A DNA stretch of 64,000 nt from CAVVSD01 sp963757125 (GTDB lineage: Bacteria; Actinomycetota; Thermoleophilia; Solirubrobacterales; Solirubrobacteraceae). Below are positions 36,515 to 45,200 of this stretch, in pieces; the first letter of the stretch is position 1, and each line of letters opens with the position of its first letter. A program made the translations under genes and the position numbers. Location of the stretch: positions 806,001 to 870,000 of the forward strand of contig CAVWQP010000004.1 of NCBI GenBank assembly GCA_963757125.1, written 5' to 3'. Below the pieces are notes generated by a model that was not told the DNA's origin, made no database searches, and saw only the letters and a list, made by a program, of their open reading frames with translations.

Positions 36515-37282
36515 GTGATCCCGCTCAAGGACTCGATCCCCACGGCGAACCTGCCGTGGGTGACGATCGCGCTGATCGCCATCAACGTCGTCGTCTACTT
36601 CGGTCTGCAGGGCGGCGGCATCCTCGACGGCCCCAGCCAGTCCTCGGTCATCGACTTCGGCGCGATCCCGTTCGAGATCACGCACCCCGGCGACCACTGC
36701 ATCGAGACGGGCCAGACCATCTCCTGCGGGGCCTTCGGCGCCGCCGGGCAGCCGCCGACGTGGGTGACCGTCTTCAGCTCGATGTTCATGCACGGCTCGA
36801 TCCTGCACCTCGCCGGGAACATGCTGTTCCTCTGGATCTTCGGCAACAACATCGAGGACTCGATGAGCAAGGTCCGGTTCGTCGCCTTCTACGTGCTCGG
36901 CGGCCTGGCCGCCCTCGCGCTGCAGGTGGTCGTGGAGCCGAACGCCGCCGTCCCGACGATCGGCGCGTCCGGCGCGATCGCCGCCGTGCTCGGCGGCTAC
37001 CTCATCCGCTATCCCGGGGCGAGGGTCGTCACGCTGTTCGTCATCGTCTTCTTCTTCACGGTCGTCGAGCTGCCCGCGATGCTCGTGCTCGCGCTGTGGT
37101 TCGGCCAGCAGGTCCTCTTCGGCGCGCTGCAGTGGGGCTCGCCCGCCGGTGACGGCGGCGGCGTCGCCTACTACGCGCACATCGGCGGCTTCGTCTTCGG
37201 GCTCGCCGCGATCCGGCTGTTCGCCCAGCGACGAGCGGCCGTGCCGCCGCCGCGCCGCATGGCCACGATGCGCTGGCCGTGA
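36515..37282 (+). CDS. Rhomboid-family intramembrane serine protease
   Basis: 255 residues from GTG 36515 with six or more membrane helices. N-terminal IPTANLPWVTIALIAINVVVY, the HGSILHLAGNMLFLWIFGNNIED loop, the catalytic Ser in GASGAIAAVLGGY and the catalytic His in AHIGGFVFG. It cleaves membrane proteins near the outer face. A pair of cysteines (residues 66 and 73) lies in the loop after the first helix. The stop overlaps the next start (GTGA). Confidence 0.93.
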   Translation: MIPLKDSIPTANLPWVTIALIAINVVVYFGLQGGGILDGPSQSSVIDFGAIPFEITHPGDHCIETGQTISCGAFGAAGQPPTWVTVFSSMFMHGSILHLAGNMLFLWIFGNNIEDSMSKVRFVAFYVLGGLAALALQVVVEPNAAVPTIGASGAIAAVLGGYLIRYPGARVVTLFVIVFFFTVVELPAMLVLALWFGQQVLFGALQWGSPAGDGGGVAYYAHIGGFVFGLAAIRLFAQRRAAVPPPRRMATMRWP

Positions 37283-38031
37283 GACGCGCCGCCGCCATCG
37301 CCGCGGTGGCGGTCGTGGCGGCCGTCGTCGCGGTCGTGCTCCTCACCCGCGGCGACGACGCCGACGCCCAGGAGCGCTTCGTCGTGGGCTCGGGCACCCG
37401 CGCTGCCGTGGTCATGCGACCGCACGACGCCACACGGGGACGTCCGGTCGTCCTCTTCCTCCACGGGTGGACGGCCAACGTGCCGCGCGCGTACGGCGCG
37501 TGGCTGCGCCACCTCGTCGACGAGGGCGCCGACGTCGTCTTCCCGACCTACCAGCGCCGGCCGTTCGACGACGTCCGCACGCCGTTGCCCAACGTCCTCG
37601 CGGCCGTGCGCGCCGCGCTCGCGCGCCTGCCCGGCCACGGGCCGCTGATCGCCGCCGGGCACTCCGCCGGCGGTTCGCTGTCGTCGGACTACGCGGCGAG
37701 CGCCGCGGGCGCCGGGCTGCCGCGCCCGGTCGCCGTCTACGCCGTCTACCCCGGCCGCGACCTCGGCCCCGGGCTGTTCCTCCGCGGCCCGCCGCTCTCG
37801 GGGATCGCCGCGGGCACCCGGCTGCTCGTGCTCGAGTCGCCCACCGACCGCGTCGTCGGCACCGCGACGGCGCGGTCGATCGTCGCCGACGCGACGCGCG
37901 TCCACGGCGAGCTGCGCACGATCCGCGATCCGATGCTCGGCGAGCACAACGCCTCGATGGGCGAGTCCCAGCGCGTCCGGAGCACGTTCTGGACTCCGCT
38001 GGACCGGGTGATACGCGCCGCATCGGGGTAG
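37279..38031 (+). CDS. Membrane-anchored or secreted alpha/beta hydrolase
   Basis: 250 residues from a GTG in a GTGA overlap with the rhomboid gene. An N-terminal hydrophobic helix (IAAVAVVAAVVAVVLL) directs export. The hydrolase core has LFLHGWTAN as oxyanion region, the nucleophile in AGHSAGGSLSS, and a C-terminal GEHNASMGES that may hold the catalytic His. Substrate unknown; probably an extracytoplasmic esterase or lipase. Confidence 0.82.
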   Translation: MRRAAAIAAVAVVAAVVAVVLLTRGDDADAQERFVVGSGTRAAVVMRPHDATRGRPVVLFLHGWTANVPRAYGAWLRHLVDEGADVVFPTYQRRPFDDVRTPLPNVLAAVRAALARLPGHGPLIAAGHSAGGSLSSDYAASAAGAGLPRPVAVYAVYPGRDLGPGLFLRGPPLSGIAAGTRLLVLESPTDRVVGTATARSIVADATRVHGELRTIRDPMLGEHNASMGESQRVRSTFWTPLDRVIRAASG

Positions 38032-38073
38032 CCGCGTAGGCGTCCCCATTCCACGAGGCCAGGAGGAGAGACC

Positions 38074-39291
38074 ATGGCCGACAATCGCGGCGTCGCCTAC
38101 ATGGGCACGGGCAAGGTGGAGGTGCAGGACATCGCCTACCCCGAGTTCGAGCTCAAGGACGGGCCGGGGGTCAACCCCGACAACGTGGGCCGCAAGCTGC
38201 CCCACGCGGCCATCCTGCGGGTCGTCTGCACGAACATCTGCGGCTCCGACCAGCACATGGTCCGCGGCCGGACGACCGCGCCCGAGGGACTCATCCTCGG
38301 CCACGAGATCACCGGTGAGGTGATCGACGTCGGCCCCGGGGTCGAGTTCATCAAGAAGGGCGACCTCTGCTCCGTGCCGTTCAACATCGCGTGCGGGCGC
38401 TGCCGCCAGTGCAAGATGGGCAACACGGGCGTCTGCCTGAACGTGAACCCCGACCGTCCGGGATCGGCGTACGGCTACGTCGACATGGGCGGCTGGGTCG
38501 GAGGCCAGGCGGAGTACGCGCTCGTGCCGTACGCGGACTGGAACCTCCTGAAGTTCCCCGACAAGGACCAGGCGATGGACAAGATCCTCGACCTGACGAT
38601 GCTGTCGGACATCTTCCCGACCGGGTTCCACGGCGCCTACACCGCCGGGGTGGGACCGGGCGACAGCGTCTACGTCGCGGGCGCCGGGCCCGTCGGCCTC
38701 GCGGCCGCCTACTCGGCGATGCTGCTCGGCGCGGCGGTCGTCATCGTCGGCGACATGATCCCGGAGCGCCTGAAGCAGGCGAAGAGCTTCGGCTGCGAGA
38801 CCGTCGACATCTCCAAGGGCGATCCGAAGGACCAGATCGAGCAGATCCTCGGCGTGCCCGAGGTCGACGCCGCCGTCGACGCCGTCGGGTTCGAGGCGCG
38901 CGGGCACGGCACCGGGTCCTCCGAGGAGGCCCCGGCGACGGTGCTGAACTCGATCATGGACGTGACCCGCGTGGCGGGCCGGCTCGGCATCCCGGGCCTG
39001 TACGTCACCGGCGATCCCGGCGCGGTGGACGACGCGGCCAAGCAGGGCTCGCTCTCGCTGCAGATCGGCCTCGGCTGGGCGAAGTCGCACAGCTTCACGA
39101 CGGGCCAGTGCCCGGTCATGAAGTACCACCGCGGACTCATGGAGATGATCCTCCACGACCGCGCGCACATCGCCGACGCGGTGAACGCGACGGTCGTGAC
39201 CCTCGACGAGGCCCCGAAGGGCTACGCGGACTTCGACAAGGGGGCCGCGAAGAAGTTCGTGCTCAACCCGCACGGCGACATCAAGGTCTGA
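38074..39291 (+). CDS. fdhA: Glutathione-independent formaldehyde dehydrogenase-like zinc dehydrogenase
   Basis: 405 residues with GGAGGAG before the ATG. Catalytic zinc site NICGSDQHMVRG and LGHEITGEV, structural zinc cysteines in CGRCRQCKMGNTGVC, and NAD-binding VAGAGPVGLAAA. Length, the opening NRGVAYMGTGKVEV and the internal YGYVDMGGWVGGQAEY match the Pseudomonas-type formaldehyde dismutase/dehydrogenase group. It oxidises formaldehyde or related aldehydes with tightly bound NAD. It is followed by a strong hairpin. Confidence 0.92.
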   Translation: MADNRGVAYMGTGKVEVQDIAYPEFELKDGPGVNPDNVGRKLPHAAILRVVCTNICGSDQHMVRGRTTAPEGLILGHEITGEVIDVGPGVEFIKKGDLCSVPFNIACGRCRQCKMGNTGVCLNVNPDRPGSAYGYVDMGGWVGGQAEYALVPYADWNLLKFPDKDQAMDKILDLTMLSDIFPTGFHGAYTAGVGPGDSVYVAGAGPVGLAAAYSAMLLGAAVVIVGDMIPERLKQAKSFGCETVDISKGDPKDQIEQILGVPEVDAAVDAVGFEARGHGTGSSEEAPATVLNSIMDVTRVAGRLGIPGLYVTGDPGAVDDAAKQGSLSLQIGLGWAKSHSFTTGQCPVMKYHRGLMEMILHDRAHIADAVNATVVTLDEAPKGYADFDKGAAKKFVLNPHGDIKV

Positions 39292-39297
39292 CGCGCG

Positions 39298-39332
39298 CTC
39301 CCCGGCTCCGGGCTCGTCCCGGGGCCGGGGAG
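39298..39332 (+). terminator. Strong GC hairpin after fdhA
   Basis: CTCCCCGGC and GCCGGGGAG are exact nine-base arms; inside them CCGGG and CCCGG form a second stem with a CTCGT loop. It starts six bases after the fdhA stop and is followed by GTTGCC rather than a T-run, typical of factor-assisted termination in GC-rich genomes. Confidence 0.7.
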
Positions 39333-39401
39333 GTTGCCCCGCGGTGGACGGGGCGGGGATACTCGCCGGAGCCCAAGGCCCCGTCACGGAAGGAACGTCC
39401 C

Positions 39402-40772
39402 ATGACCCTTGCCGGTCTCGCCCCAGAGCGCCTCGAGGTGCTCGCCGGTCAGTTCGGTGGGGTCCTCGTCGGCCCCGCCGATGCGACGTACGACGAGCTG
39501 CGCAGCATCCACAACGGCCTCATCGACAAGGCGCCCGCCCTCGTCGCGTGCTGCCGCGGGACGGCCGACGTCGTCGCCGCCGTGCGCTTCGCCCTCGGCG
39601 AGGACCTCGAGCTCGCGGTCCGCGGCGGTGGGCACAACGTGTCCGGCCGTGCCGTCAGCAACGGCGGCCTCGTCGTCGACATGTCGCTCATGCGCGGCGT
39701 CGAGGTCGACGCGGTCGCGCGGACCGCGCGCGTCCAGGGCGGCGCGCTCTGGTCGGACGTGAACCGGGAGGCCGGCCTGCACGGCCTGGCCGTCACCGGC
39801 GGCGCGGTCTCCTCCACCGGGGTCGGCGGCTTCACGCTCGGAGGCGGGCTCGGGTGGCTCATGGGCCTGCACGGGCTGGCGGCCGACAACCTGCTGGAGG
39901 CGGAGGTCGTGCTCGCATCCGGCGAGGTCGTGCGCGCCGGCCCGGATGCGCACGAGGACCTCTTCTGGGCCCTGCGCGGCGGCGGCGGCAACTTCGGCGT
40001 CGTCACGTCGTTCGTCTTCGCGCTGCACCCCGTCGCGGAGATCGTCGGCGGGCTCGTCGCCCATCCGATCACGGCCGCCCGCGACATGCTCGCCTTCTAC
40101 GCGGACTTCACGGCGGGCGCGCCCGACGAGCTCACCGCGTTCGCCGGCCTCGTGCACGCGCCGGACGGGTCGGGCATGCCGCTCGCGGTCGTCATCGTCT
40201 GCCACGCCGGGCCGCGCGAGCAGGCCGAACGCGACCTCGCGCCCCTGCTGACGTGGGGGACGCCGGCGATGGTCGACGTCGGCCCGATGCCCTACCCGGT
40301 GATGAACACGCTGCTGGACGGCGGCTTCCCGCGGGGCGCGCTCAACTACTGGAAGTCGACCTTCGTCCGCGGCGTCGACGACGGGCTCATCGACACGATG
40401 GTGCAGCAGTTCGAGTCCTGCCCGTCGCCGATGAGCGGGATCCTGCTCGAGCACTTCCACGGCGCGGTCACGCGCGTGGCGCCGACGGACACGGCCGTCC
40501 CGCACCGGGCTCCGGGCTACAACCTCCTCATCCCGTCGGTGTGGACCGATCCCGCCGAGACGAACGTCAACGTCGCGTGGACGCGGGCGACGTTCGACGC
40601 GTTCGCGCCGTACCGCGGCGAAGGCCGCTGGCTGAACTACTTCGGCGACGACGAGGACGCGGCCGCGCTCGACGCGGCCTACGGCCCCAACCGCGCGCGG
40701 CTCGGCGAGGTCAAGCGGCGCTACGACCCGGACAACGTCTTCCACCTCAACCAGAACATCCTGCCCGCCTGA
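39402..40772 (+). CDS. FAD-linked oxidoreductase, BBE/VAO type
   Basis: 456 residues with GGAAGGAAC before the ATG. FAD_binding_4 domain with RGGGHNVSG (the covalent FAD His) and GVGGFTLGGGLGWLMGLHG; the Cys of bicovalent members is replaced (SSTGVGG), so a single covalent link is expected. The C-terminal berberine-bridge segment ends RYDPDNVFHLNQNI. No signal peptide. Such enzymes oxidise sugars, alcohols or secondary metabolites with oxygen; substrate unknown. Its end overlaps a small minus-strand gene by 26 bases. Confidence 0.92.
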   Translation: MTLAGLAPERLEVLAGQFGGVLVGPADATYDELRSIHNGLIDKAPALVACCRGTADVVAAVRFALGEDLELAVRGGGHNVSGRAVSNGGLVVDMSLMRGVEVDAVARTARVQGGALWSDVNREAGLHGLAVTGGAVSSTGVGGFTLGGGLGWLMGLHGLAADNLLEAEVVLASGEVVRAGPDAHEDLFWALRGGGGNFGVVTSFVFALHPVAEIVGGLVAHPITAARDMLAFYADFTAGAPDELTAFAGLVHAPDGSGMPLAVVIVCHAGPREQAERDLAPLLTWGTPAMVDVGPMPYPVMNTLLDGGFPRGALNYWKSTFVRGVDDGLIDTMVQQFESCPSPMSGILLEHFHGAVTRVAPTDTAVPHRAPGYNLLIPSVWTDPAETNVNVAWTRATFDAFAPYRGEGRWLNYFGDDEDAAALDAAYGPNRARLGEVKRRYDPDNVFHLNQNILPA

Positions 40773-40989
40773 CCTCGTAGCCCATCTCGCGCAGCCGCGC
40801 GAGCAGCCGCAGCTCCTCGGCCTCGGGGTCCGCCTCGGGGCCGAGCAGCGCGACGTCCACGTCGAACGGCATCTCCGTGCCGTCGACGCATCCGAAGCGC
40901 AGCTCGATGACGCCGGGGACGCGACGCACGGTCGCGACGGGGCAGCGTTCCGGCGCCGGGAGGCCGGTGAGGCGCAGCACGCCTCGCAT
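40747..40989 (-). CDS. Small hypothetical protein
   Basis: 80 residues, acidic, with LRLTGLPAPERCPVATVRRV at the start and a helical C-terminus (DPEAEELRLLARLREMGYEV). No family recognised. It starts ten bases from the divergent deacetylase gene and ends inside the FAD oxidoreductase gene. Amino-acid composition is plausible, but overlap and size keep this moderate. Confidence 0.5.
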   Translation of the reverse strand: MRGVLRLTGLPAPERCPVATVRRVPGVIELRFGCVDGTEMPFDVDVALLGPEADPEAEELRLLARLREMGYEVRRAGCSG

Positions 40990-40999
40990 ACTGACCGAC

Positions 41000-41902
41000 G
41001 TGCGCTTCTGGTCCTACGACCGCCATCCGTTCCCGCTGCCGGAGGGCCATCGGTTCCCGGCGGGCAAGTACCGGATGCTCCGGGAGGCCGTCGAGGCCGA
41101 AGGCCTGGGCGAGGTGTGGCACGCCGGGCCGGTGCCGTGGTCGCAGCTGGAGGCGGTCCATGCGCCCGCGTACCTCGAGACCCTGCGCGAGGGGACGATG
41201 ACCCGCCGCGCCGAGCGCGCGCTCGGGCTGCCCTGGTCGCGCGAGCTCGTGGAGCGCGCGCGCCGCTCGGTGCAGGCGACGGTCCAGGCGGCGGGTGACG
41301 CGCTCGACGACGGTCTGGGGATGAACCTCGGCGGCGGCACGCACCACGCGGGCTACGAGCAGGCGCGCGGCTACTGCCTGTTCAACGACGTCCCGGTGAC
41401 CGTCGCGGCGCTCCGGGCGGCCGGGCGCCTGGGCCGGGCGCTCGTCGTGGACTGCGACGTCCACCAGGGCGACGGCACGGCGGAGCTGCTCGCCGGGGAT
41501 CCGGACACGTTCACGCTGTCCGTGCACGGCGGAGCGAACTACCCCTTCAAGCGCGCGACGTCCGACCTCGACGTCGACCTGCGGACCGGCACCGGCGACG
41601 ACGTCTACCTCGAGGCGCTGTCCGCCGCGCTCGACCGGGCGATCCCGGCCGCCCGGCCGGAGCTCGTGGTCTTCCTCGCCGGCGCCGACCCGTGGGAGGG
41701 CGACCGCCTCGGGCGCCTCGCCCTCACGAAGGCGGGGCTTGCCGACCGCGACGCCCTCGTGCTGGACGCCGCGGCGGCCGCGGGCGCGCCAGTGTGCGTG
41801 TGCCTCGCCGGCGGCTACGCGCCGGACATCCGCGACACCGTGGAGATCAACCTGGCGACCGCGCGGCTCGTCGCGCGTCGCAGCGCCGCCGTCTCGGCGT
41901 GA
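41000..41902 (+). CDS. Histone-deacetylase-like zinc deacetylase
   Basis: 300 residues from GTG 41000. The arginase/deacetylase fold shows the catalytic His pair in GGGTHHAG, the zinc ligands in DCDVHQGDGTA (Asp-x-His) and the Asp of FLAGADPWEGDRLG, and the GGYAPDI glycine turn near the end. Bacterial members remove acetyl groups from polyamines, acetoin-utilisation substrates or proteins; sequence resembles the class IV-type branch. It is isolated from acetate genes. Confidence 0.9.
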   Translation: MRFWSYDRHPFPLPEGHRFPAGKYRMLREAVEAEGLGEVWHAGPVPWSQLEAVHAPAYLETLREGTMTRRAERALGLPWSRELVERARRSVQATVQAAGDALDDGLGMNLGGGTHHAGYEQARGYCLFNDVPVTVAALRAAGRLGRALVVDCDVHQGDGTAELLAGDPDTFTLSVHGGANYPFKRATSDLDVDLRTGTGDDVYLEALSAALDRAIPAARPELVVFLAGADPWEGDRLGRLALTKAGLADRDALVLDAAAAAGAPVCVCLAGGYAPDIRDTVEINLATARLVARRSAAVSA

Positions 41903-42011
41903 CCGGCTGATCGGCCGACCCGCCCAGGGCCGATCAGCCCGTGCCGGACCGACCGGATGGGGGCCGACCGGCCGATGGGGCAGCGGCGCCCGGGGCGCCG
42001 ACGCTGTTCAC

Positions 42012-42506
42012 GTGCTGTCCCTCCTGCGCCGCTCCCTCCTCACCGTCGCCGTCGCCTCCCTCGCCTTCACCGCGACCGCGTCCGCCAACACGAGCCACGC
42101 CGGGTGGCCGGAGATCGACGGCCTGCTCGTCATGCACAAGGCCGACGAGTCGGGCGCCATCCAGGGCGACCCCGCACGCCACAACGAGCTGCTCGGCGGC
42201 CACGGCGACGACGTCATTCACGCCGGAGGCGCCGGAGACGTGCTGTGGGGCGACTACAAGCCGTCGGGCCAGCCCGAGACGCAGCTCGACCAGCTCATCG
42301 GCGGCCCGGGCAAGGACTTCATCTACGCGGGCCACGGCAGGAACGTCATCGTCACGGGCGCCGGTCACGACGTCGTCCACGCGCACTTCGGCCGCGGCGA
42401 GATCCACTGCGGGCCGGGCGCGACGGTGTTCCTGAGCCACAGCAGCCGCCGCTTGTACAAGCTCGACGGCTGCCGGCGGATCAGCTACCGCACCCTCGGC
42501 TACTGA
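42012..42506 (+). CDS. Secreted RTX-like calcium-binding repeat protein
   Basis: 164 residues from GTG 42012. Signal peptide about 1-25 (SLLTVAVASLAFTATASA), then nonapeptide-type repeats: LLGGHGDDVIHAGGAGDVLWGD, LIGGPGKDFIYAGHG, VTGAGHDVVHAHFG. These form a short calcium beta-roll. The C-terminus has two cysteines (IHCGPGA and LDGCRR). No enzymatic domain: a minimal stand-alone beta-roll, unlike the large RTX toxins. It converges on the SRPBCC gene (seven-base overlap). Confidence 0.82.
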   Translation: MLSLLRRSLLTVAVASLAFTATASANTSHAGWPEIDGLLVMHKADESGAIQGDPARHNELLGGHGDDVIHAGGAGDVLWGDYKPSGQPETQLDQLIGGPGKDFIYAGHGRNVIVTGAGHDVVHAHFGRGEIHCGPGATVFLSHSSRRLYKLDGCRRISYRTLGY

Positions 42507-42955
42507 GGCGTCACCTCGCCGCGCCAGCCGGCGGACTGCACGCCGCGTGACTCGATGAGCTCCTTGAAGCGCTCGAGGTCACCCTTCACGCGTCGCTCGA
42601 CGACGCCGAGGAGGTCGCCGACCTTCTCCGCCGCGCCCTCGGGCTCGTAGTCGAGCTGGAGCATGACGCGGGTCTTCGTGTCGTCGAGGTGGTGGAAGGT
42701 GACGACGCCCGCGTGCTCCGGGCCGTCCTGGCTCGTCCAGGCGATGCGCTCGTCCGGCCGCTGCTCGGTCACGACCGCGTCGAACTCCTTCTCGCGGCCG
42801 GCGACCTTCGTGCGCCAGTGCGTGTGGGTGTCGTCGATCTGCCGGATCTCCTCGACGCCCTCCATGAAGCTCGGGAACTCCTCGAACTGGGTCCACTGGT
42901 CGTAGGCGGCACGGACGGGGACGTCGACGTCGATGCTGCGCTCGATGTTGGCCAT
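42500..42955 (-). CDS. SRPBCC/polyketide-cyclase-like protein
   Basis: 151 residues with the helix-grip fold pattern: an N-terminal strand IERSIDVDVPVRAAYDQWTQF followed by FPSFMEGVEEI, a central WRTKVAGREKEFDA and a long C-terminal helix RVKGDLERFKELIE. It belongs to the polyketide_cyc family of lipid or small hydrophobic ligand binders, common in actinobacteria and often linked to stress. AGAGGAACC precedes the ATG. Confidence 0.85.
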   Translation of the reverse strand: MANIERSIDVDVPVRAAYDQWTQFEEFPSFMEGVEEIRQIDDTHTHWRTKVAGREKEFDAVVTEQRPDERIAWTSQDGPEHAGVVTFHHLDDTKTRVMLQLDYEPEGAAEKVGDLLGVVERRVKGDLERFKELIESRGVQSAGWRGEVTPQ

Positions 42956-43084
42956 GGGGTCGGTTCCTCTCGGTTGCGAAACGGCTTCCCTGGCCGTACC
43001 CGGGCCGCTCGTGCGCAGACGGCTCGGAGGCCGACCCGGCACGTGCCCACCCAAGCCTGGCGCGCTCGTACACTCATGGCCCGC

Positions 43085-43157
43085 GGGGCCATAGCTCAGT
43101 TGGTAGAGCGCCTGCTTTGCAAGCAGGAGGTCGCCGGTTCGAGACCGGCTGGCTCCA
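43085..43157 (+). tRNA. tRNA-Ala (anticodon TGC)
   Basis: A 73-base cloverleaf: acceptor GGGGCCA pairs with TGGCTCC (one G-T), D-arm with AGCTCAGTTGGTAGAGC, anticodon stem CCTGC/GCAGG around loop TTTGCAA (anticodon TGC), T-arm GCCGG-TTCGAGA-CCGGC. Discriminator A is at 43157; no encoded CCA follows (TGC comes next). No other tRNA is nearby. Confidence 0.97.
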
Positions 43158-43267
43158 TGCCCGGATCACCCGCCTCGGGCCGAGCCGCGGGCTCCGGCGA
43201 CCAGTCGCGAGCGACGTTCTGCCGCGCCGGTCCCATCGGTGCGACCACAACCACTAGGGTCGCAACC

Positions 43268-43672
43268 ATGGCGCACACGATCGACTGGGGTTCGGCCAAG
43301 GTGCACGAGGGGCAGCTGAGCGTCCGGGTGAAACCGGATCCGGACTTCGCCTTCCTCACGGTCTTCGACATGGTGCTCATCGAATCTCCGCCGCCCGCCG
43401 GCGCAGCCGCTTGGGGCCAGGTGCGGTTCGCCGGCGGCAGGATCGTCGTCACCGAGGTCCAGCCTGGCTCGGCTCCTGCTCTGGAGCGGTTCCTGGACGG
43501 AGTCGTCCGCGAGGCCGACGAGCGCGCCGGTCCCGAACGCGAGCGCCTGGAACGCGAGGCCGAACGCGAGCGCCAGGCTGCCGAGGAGAAGCGCAGCGCC
43601 GACGAGGCCGCGGCGGCGTCATCCGAGCGCCGCGACGACCAACTCGAGGAGGAGTTCCGGCACCGCGACTAG
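43268..43672 (+). CDS. Hypothetical protein with charged coiled-coil tail
   Basis: 134 residues. The first 80 form a compact beta-rich part (TIDWGSAKVHEGQLSVRV, LTVFDMVLIESPPP), the last 50 are a Glu/Arg-rich helix (ERERLEREAERERQAAEEK) likely to be a coiled coil. No family recognised. Cytoplasmic. It follows the tRNA and precedes a VOC gene by 11 bases. Confidence 0.68.
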   Translation: MAHTIDWGSAKVHEGQLSVRVKPDPDFAFLTVFDMVLIESPPPAGAAAWGQVRFAGGRIVVTEVQPGSAPALERFLDGVVREADERAGPERERLEREAERERQAAEEKRSADEAAAASSERRDDQLEEEFRHRD

Positions 43673-43683
43673 CGTCCGAGGCC

Positions 43684-44040
43684 ATGATCAACGGCCTCCA
43701 CGCGGTGATCTTCAGCAGGGACGCGGAGGGCGTGCGCGCCTTCCTGCGAGACGTGCTCGGGTTCGCGTCGGTCGACGCCGGCGGCGGCTGGCCGATCTTC
43801 GCGCTGCCGCCCGCCGAGCTCGCGGCCCACCCGAGCGATGACGACGGCCACCACGAGCTCTACCTGATGTGCGACGACGTGCACGCGAGCGTCGAGGAGC
43901 TGTCGCGCAAAGGCGTGGAGTTCGCCCACCCGGTTCGCGACGAGGGGTGGGGCCTCCTGACGGCGATCAGGCTTCCAGGCGGCGGCGAGCTCGGCCTGTA
44001 CGAGCCGAAGCACCCGAGCCCGCTCACACCCCCCGGCTGA
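43684..44040 (+). CDS. VOC-family protein
   Basis: 118 residues: INGLHAVIFSRDAEGVRAFLRDVLGF at the start, YLMCDDVHASVEELSRKGVEF in the second module and LPGGGELGLYEP at the end. The possible metal ligands (His in the first strand, His in HHELYLM, Glu in GELGLYEP) are present. Glyoxalase or dioxygenase-like role, substrate unknown. Not closely similar to the VOC protein at 12.9 kb. Confidence 0.86.
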   Translation: MINGLHAVIFSRDAEGVRAFLRDVLGFASVDAGGGWPIFALPPAELAAHPSDDDGHHELYLMCDDVHASVEELSRKGVEFAHPVRDEGWGLLTAIRLPGGGELGLYEPKHPSPLTPPG

Positions 44041-44058
44041 GCGAGCTGCCCGACGGAC

Positions 44059-45138
44059 CTACGGGACGATCACCGCGCGGTTCACGCGCCGGGCCTGCGA
44101 GTCGCGCAGCGCGTCCTCCAGCCCGTCGAGCGGATACTCGCGGTCGAGGAGCTCCGCGAACGGCAGCCGAGCCACGTTGCGGGCCAGGAAGCCCAGCGCC
44201 TCGTCGAGCTCCCACGGCAGGTAGCGGATGACCGGGATGATCCGGATCGCTCGCCGGGTCAGCCCGCTGACGTCGAACGGCTGCGTCGTGCCGGGCGTGA
44301 CGTTGCCGATCTCCACGATCCGCCCGCCGATGCGCACGAGCTCCAGCGCCTCGGCGAACGCCGCGGGGACGCCCGCGACCTCCATGACGCAATCCGCCCC
44401 CTCACCGCCGGTCAGCTCGCGGACGCGATCGGCGCGGTCCGCGGCGTCGGGCAGATCCTCCATCGAGATGACGTTGTCGGCGCCGAAGGCCTCGGCCGTG
44501 CGCAGGCGCTGGGCCACGCCGTCGATCACCGTCACGGTCGCGCCGCGTTCCTTGGCCACGGCAGTGGCGTACAGGCCCAGCCCACCCGCGCCCTGCACCA
44601 CGAGGTGCTCGCCGGCGCGCAGCTCGGCTCGCGCGACGCCCGCCCACACCTGCGACAGCCCGCAGTTCGCGCTCGCCGCGACGGTGTCGGGGACCTCGTC
44701 GGGCACGCGGAACAGGAACTGCGACGGCGACACGTAGTAGTGCGACGCGTGGGTGCCGGTGAAGTGCGGGAACAGATCGGGGTCCTGATGCCAGATGTCG
44801 TAGACGTGATGGCACAGGTTCAGCTCCCCCCGGCCGCACGCCGGGCAGGCCAGGCAGGTGAGGAAGAACGGCGCCGTGACACGGTCGCCGGGCGCGATCG
44901 GCCGGCCCGCGCTGTCGGTCTCGCGTCGGACGCGGTCGGTCACCTCGCCGATCATCTCGTGGCCCAGCACGCCCGAGCGCATCGGGTGGTGACCGTTGAA
45001 GGTGTGCAGCTCGGAGCCGCACACGCCCGCCGCGAGCACGCGCAGCAGCACGGCGCCGTCGCGCACCTCCGGCAGCTCGTACTCGCGCAGCTCCAGCCGC
45101 CCGGGCTCCGGCATGAAGTTCAGTCGACCCGTCGCCAT
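44059..45138 (-). CDS. Zinc-binding alcohol dehydrogenase (MDR family)
   Basis: 359 residues. Catalytic zinc site AAGVCGSELHTFNG and LGHEMIGEV, structural zinc cysteines in CLACPACGRGELNLC, NAD(P)-binding VQGAGGLGLYATAVA. It oxidises an alcohol or polyol; the long loop (HVYDIWHQDPDLFPHFTG) suggests a larger substrate. Divergent from the esterase gene across about 60 bases. Confidence 0.9.
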   Translation of the reverse strand: MATGRLNFMPEPGRLELREYELPEVRDGAVLLRVLAAGVCGSELHTFNGHHPMRSGVLGHEMIGEVTDRVRRETDSAGRPIAPGDRVTAPFFLTCLACPACGRGELNLCHHVYDIWHQDPDLFPHFTGTHASHYYVSPSQFLFRVPDEVPDTVAASANCGLSQVWAGVARAELRAGEHLVVQGAGGLGLYATAVAKERGATVTVIDGVAQRLRTAEAFGADNVISMEDLPDAADRADRVRELTGGEGADCVMEVAGVPAAFAEALELVRIGGRIVEIGNVTPGTTQPFDVSGLTRRAIRIIPVIRYLPWELDEALGFLARNVARLPFAELLDREYPLDGLEDALRDSQARRVNRAVIVP

Positions 45139-45200
45139 GCGCAGACCTTAGATGGACGCGCCTCGGCGGGTCCTACTCGTTGCTCTGCTTGGATGGCGCG

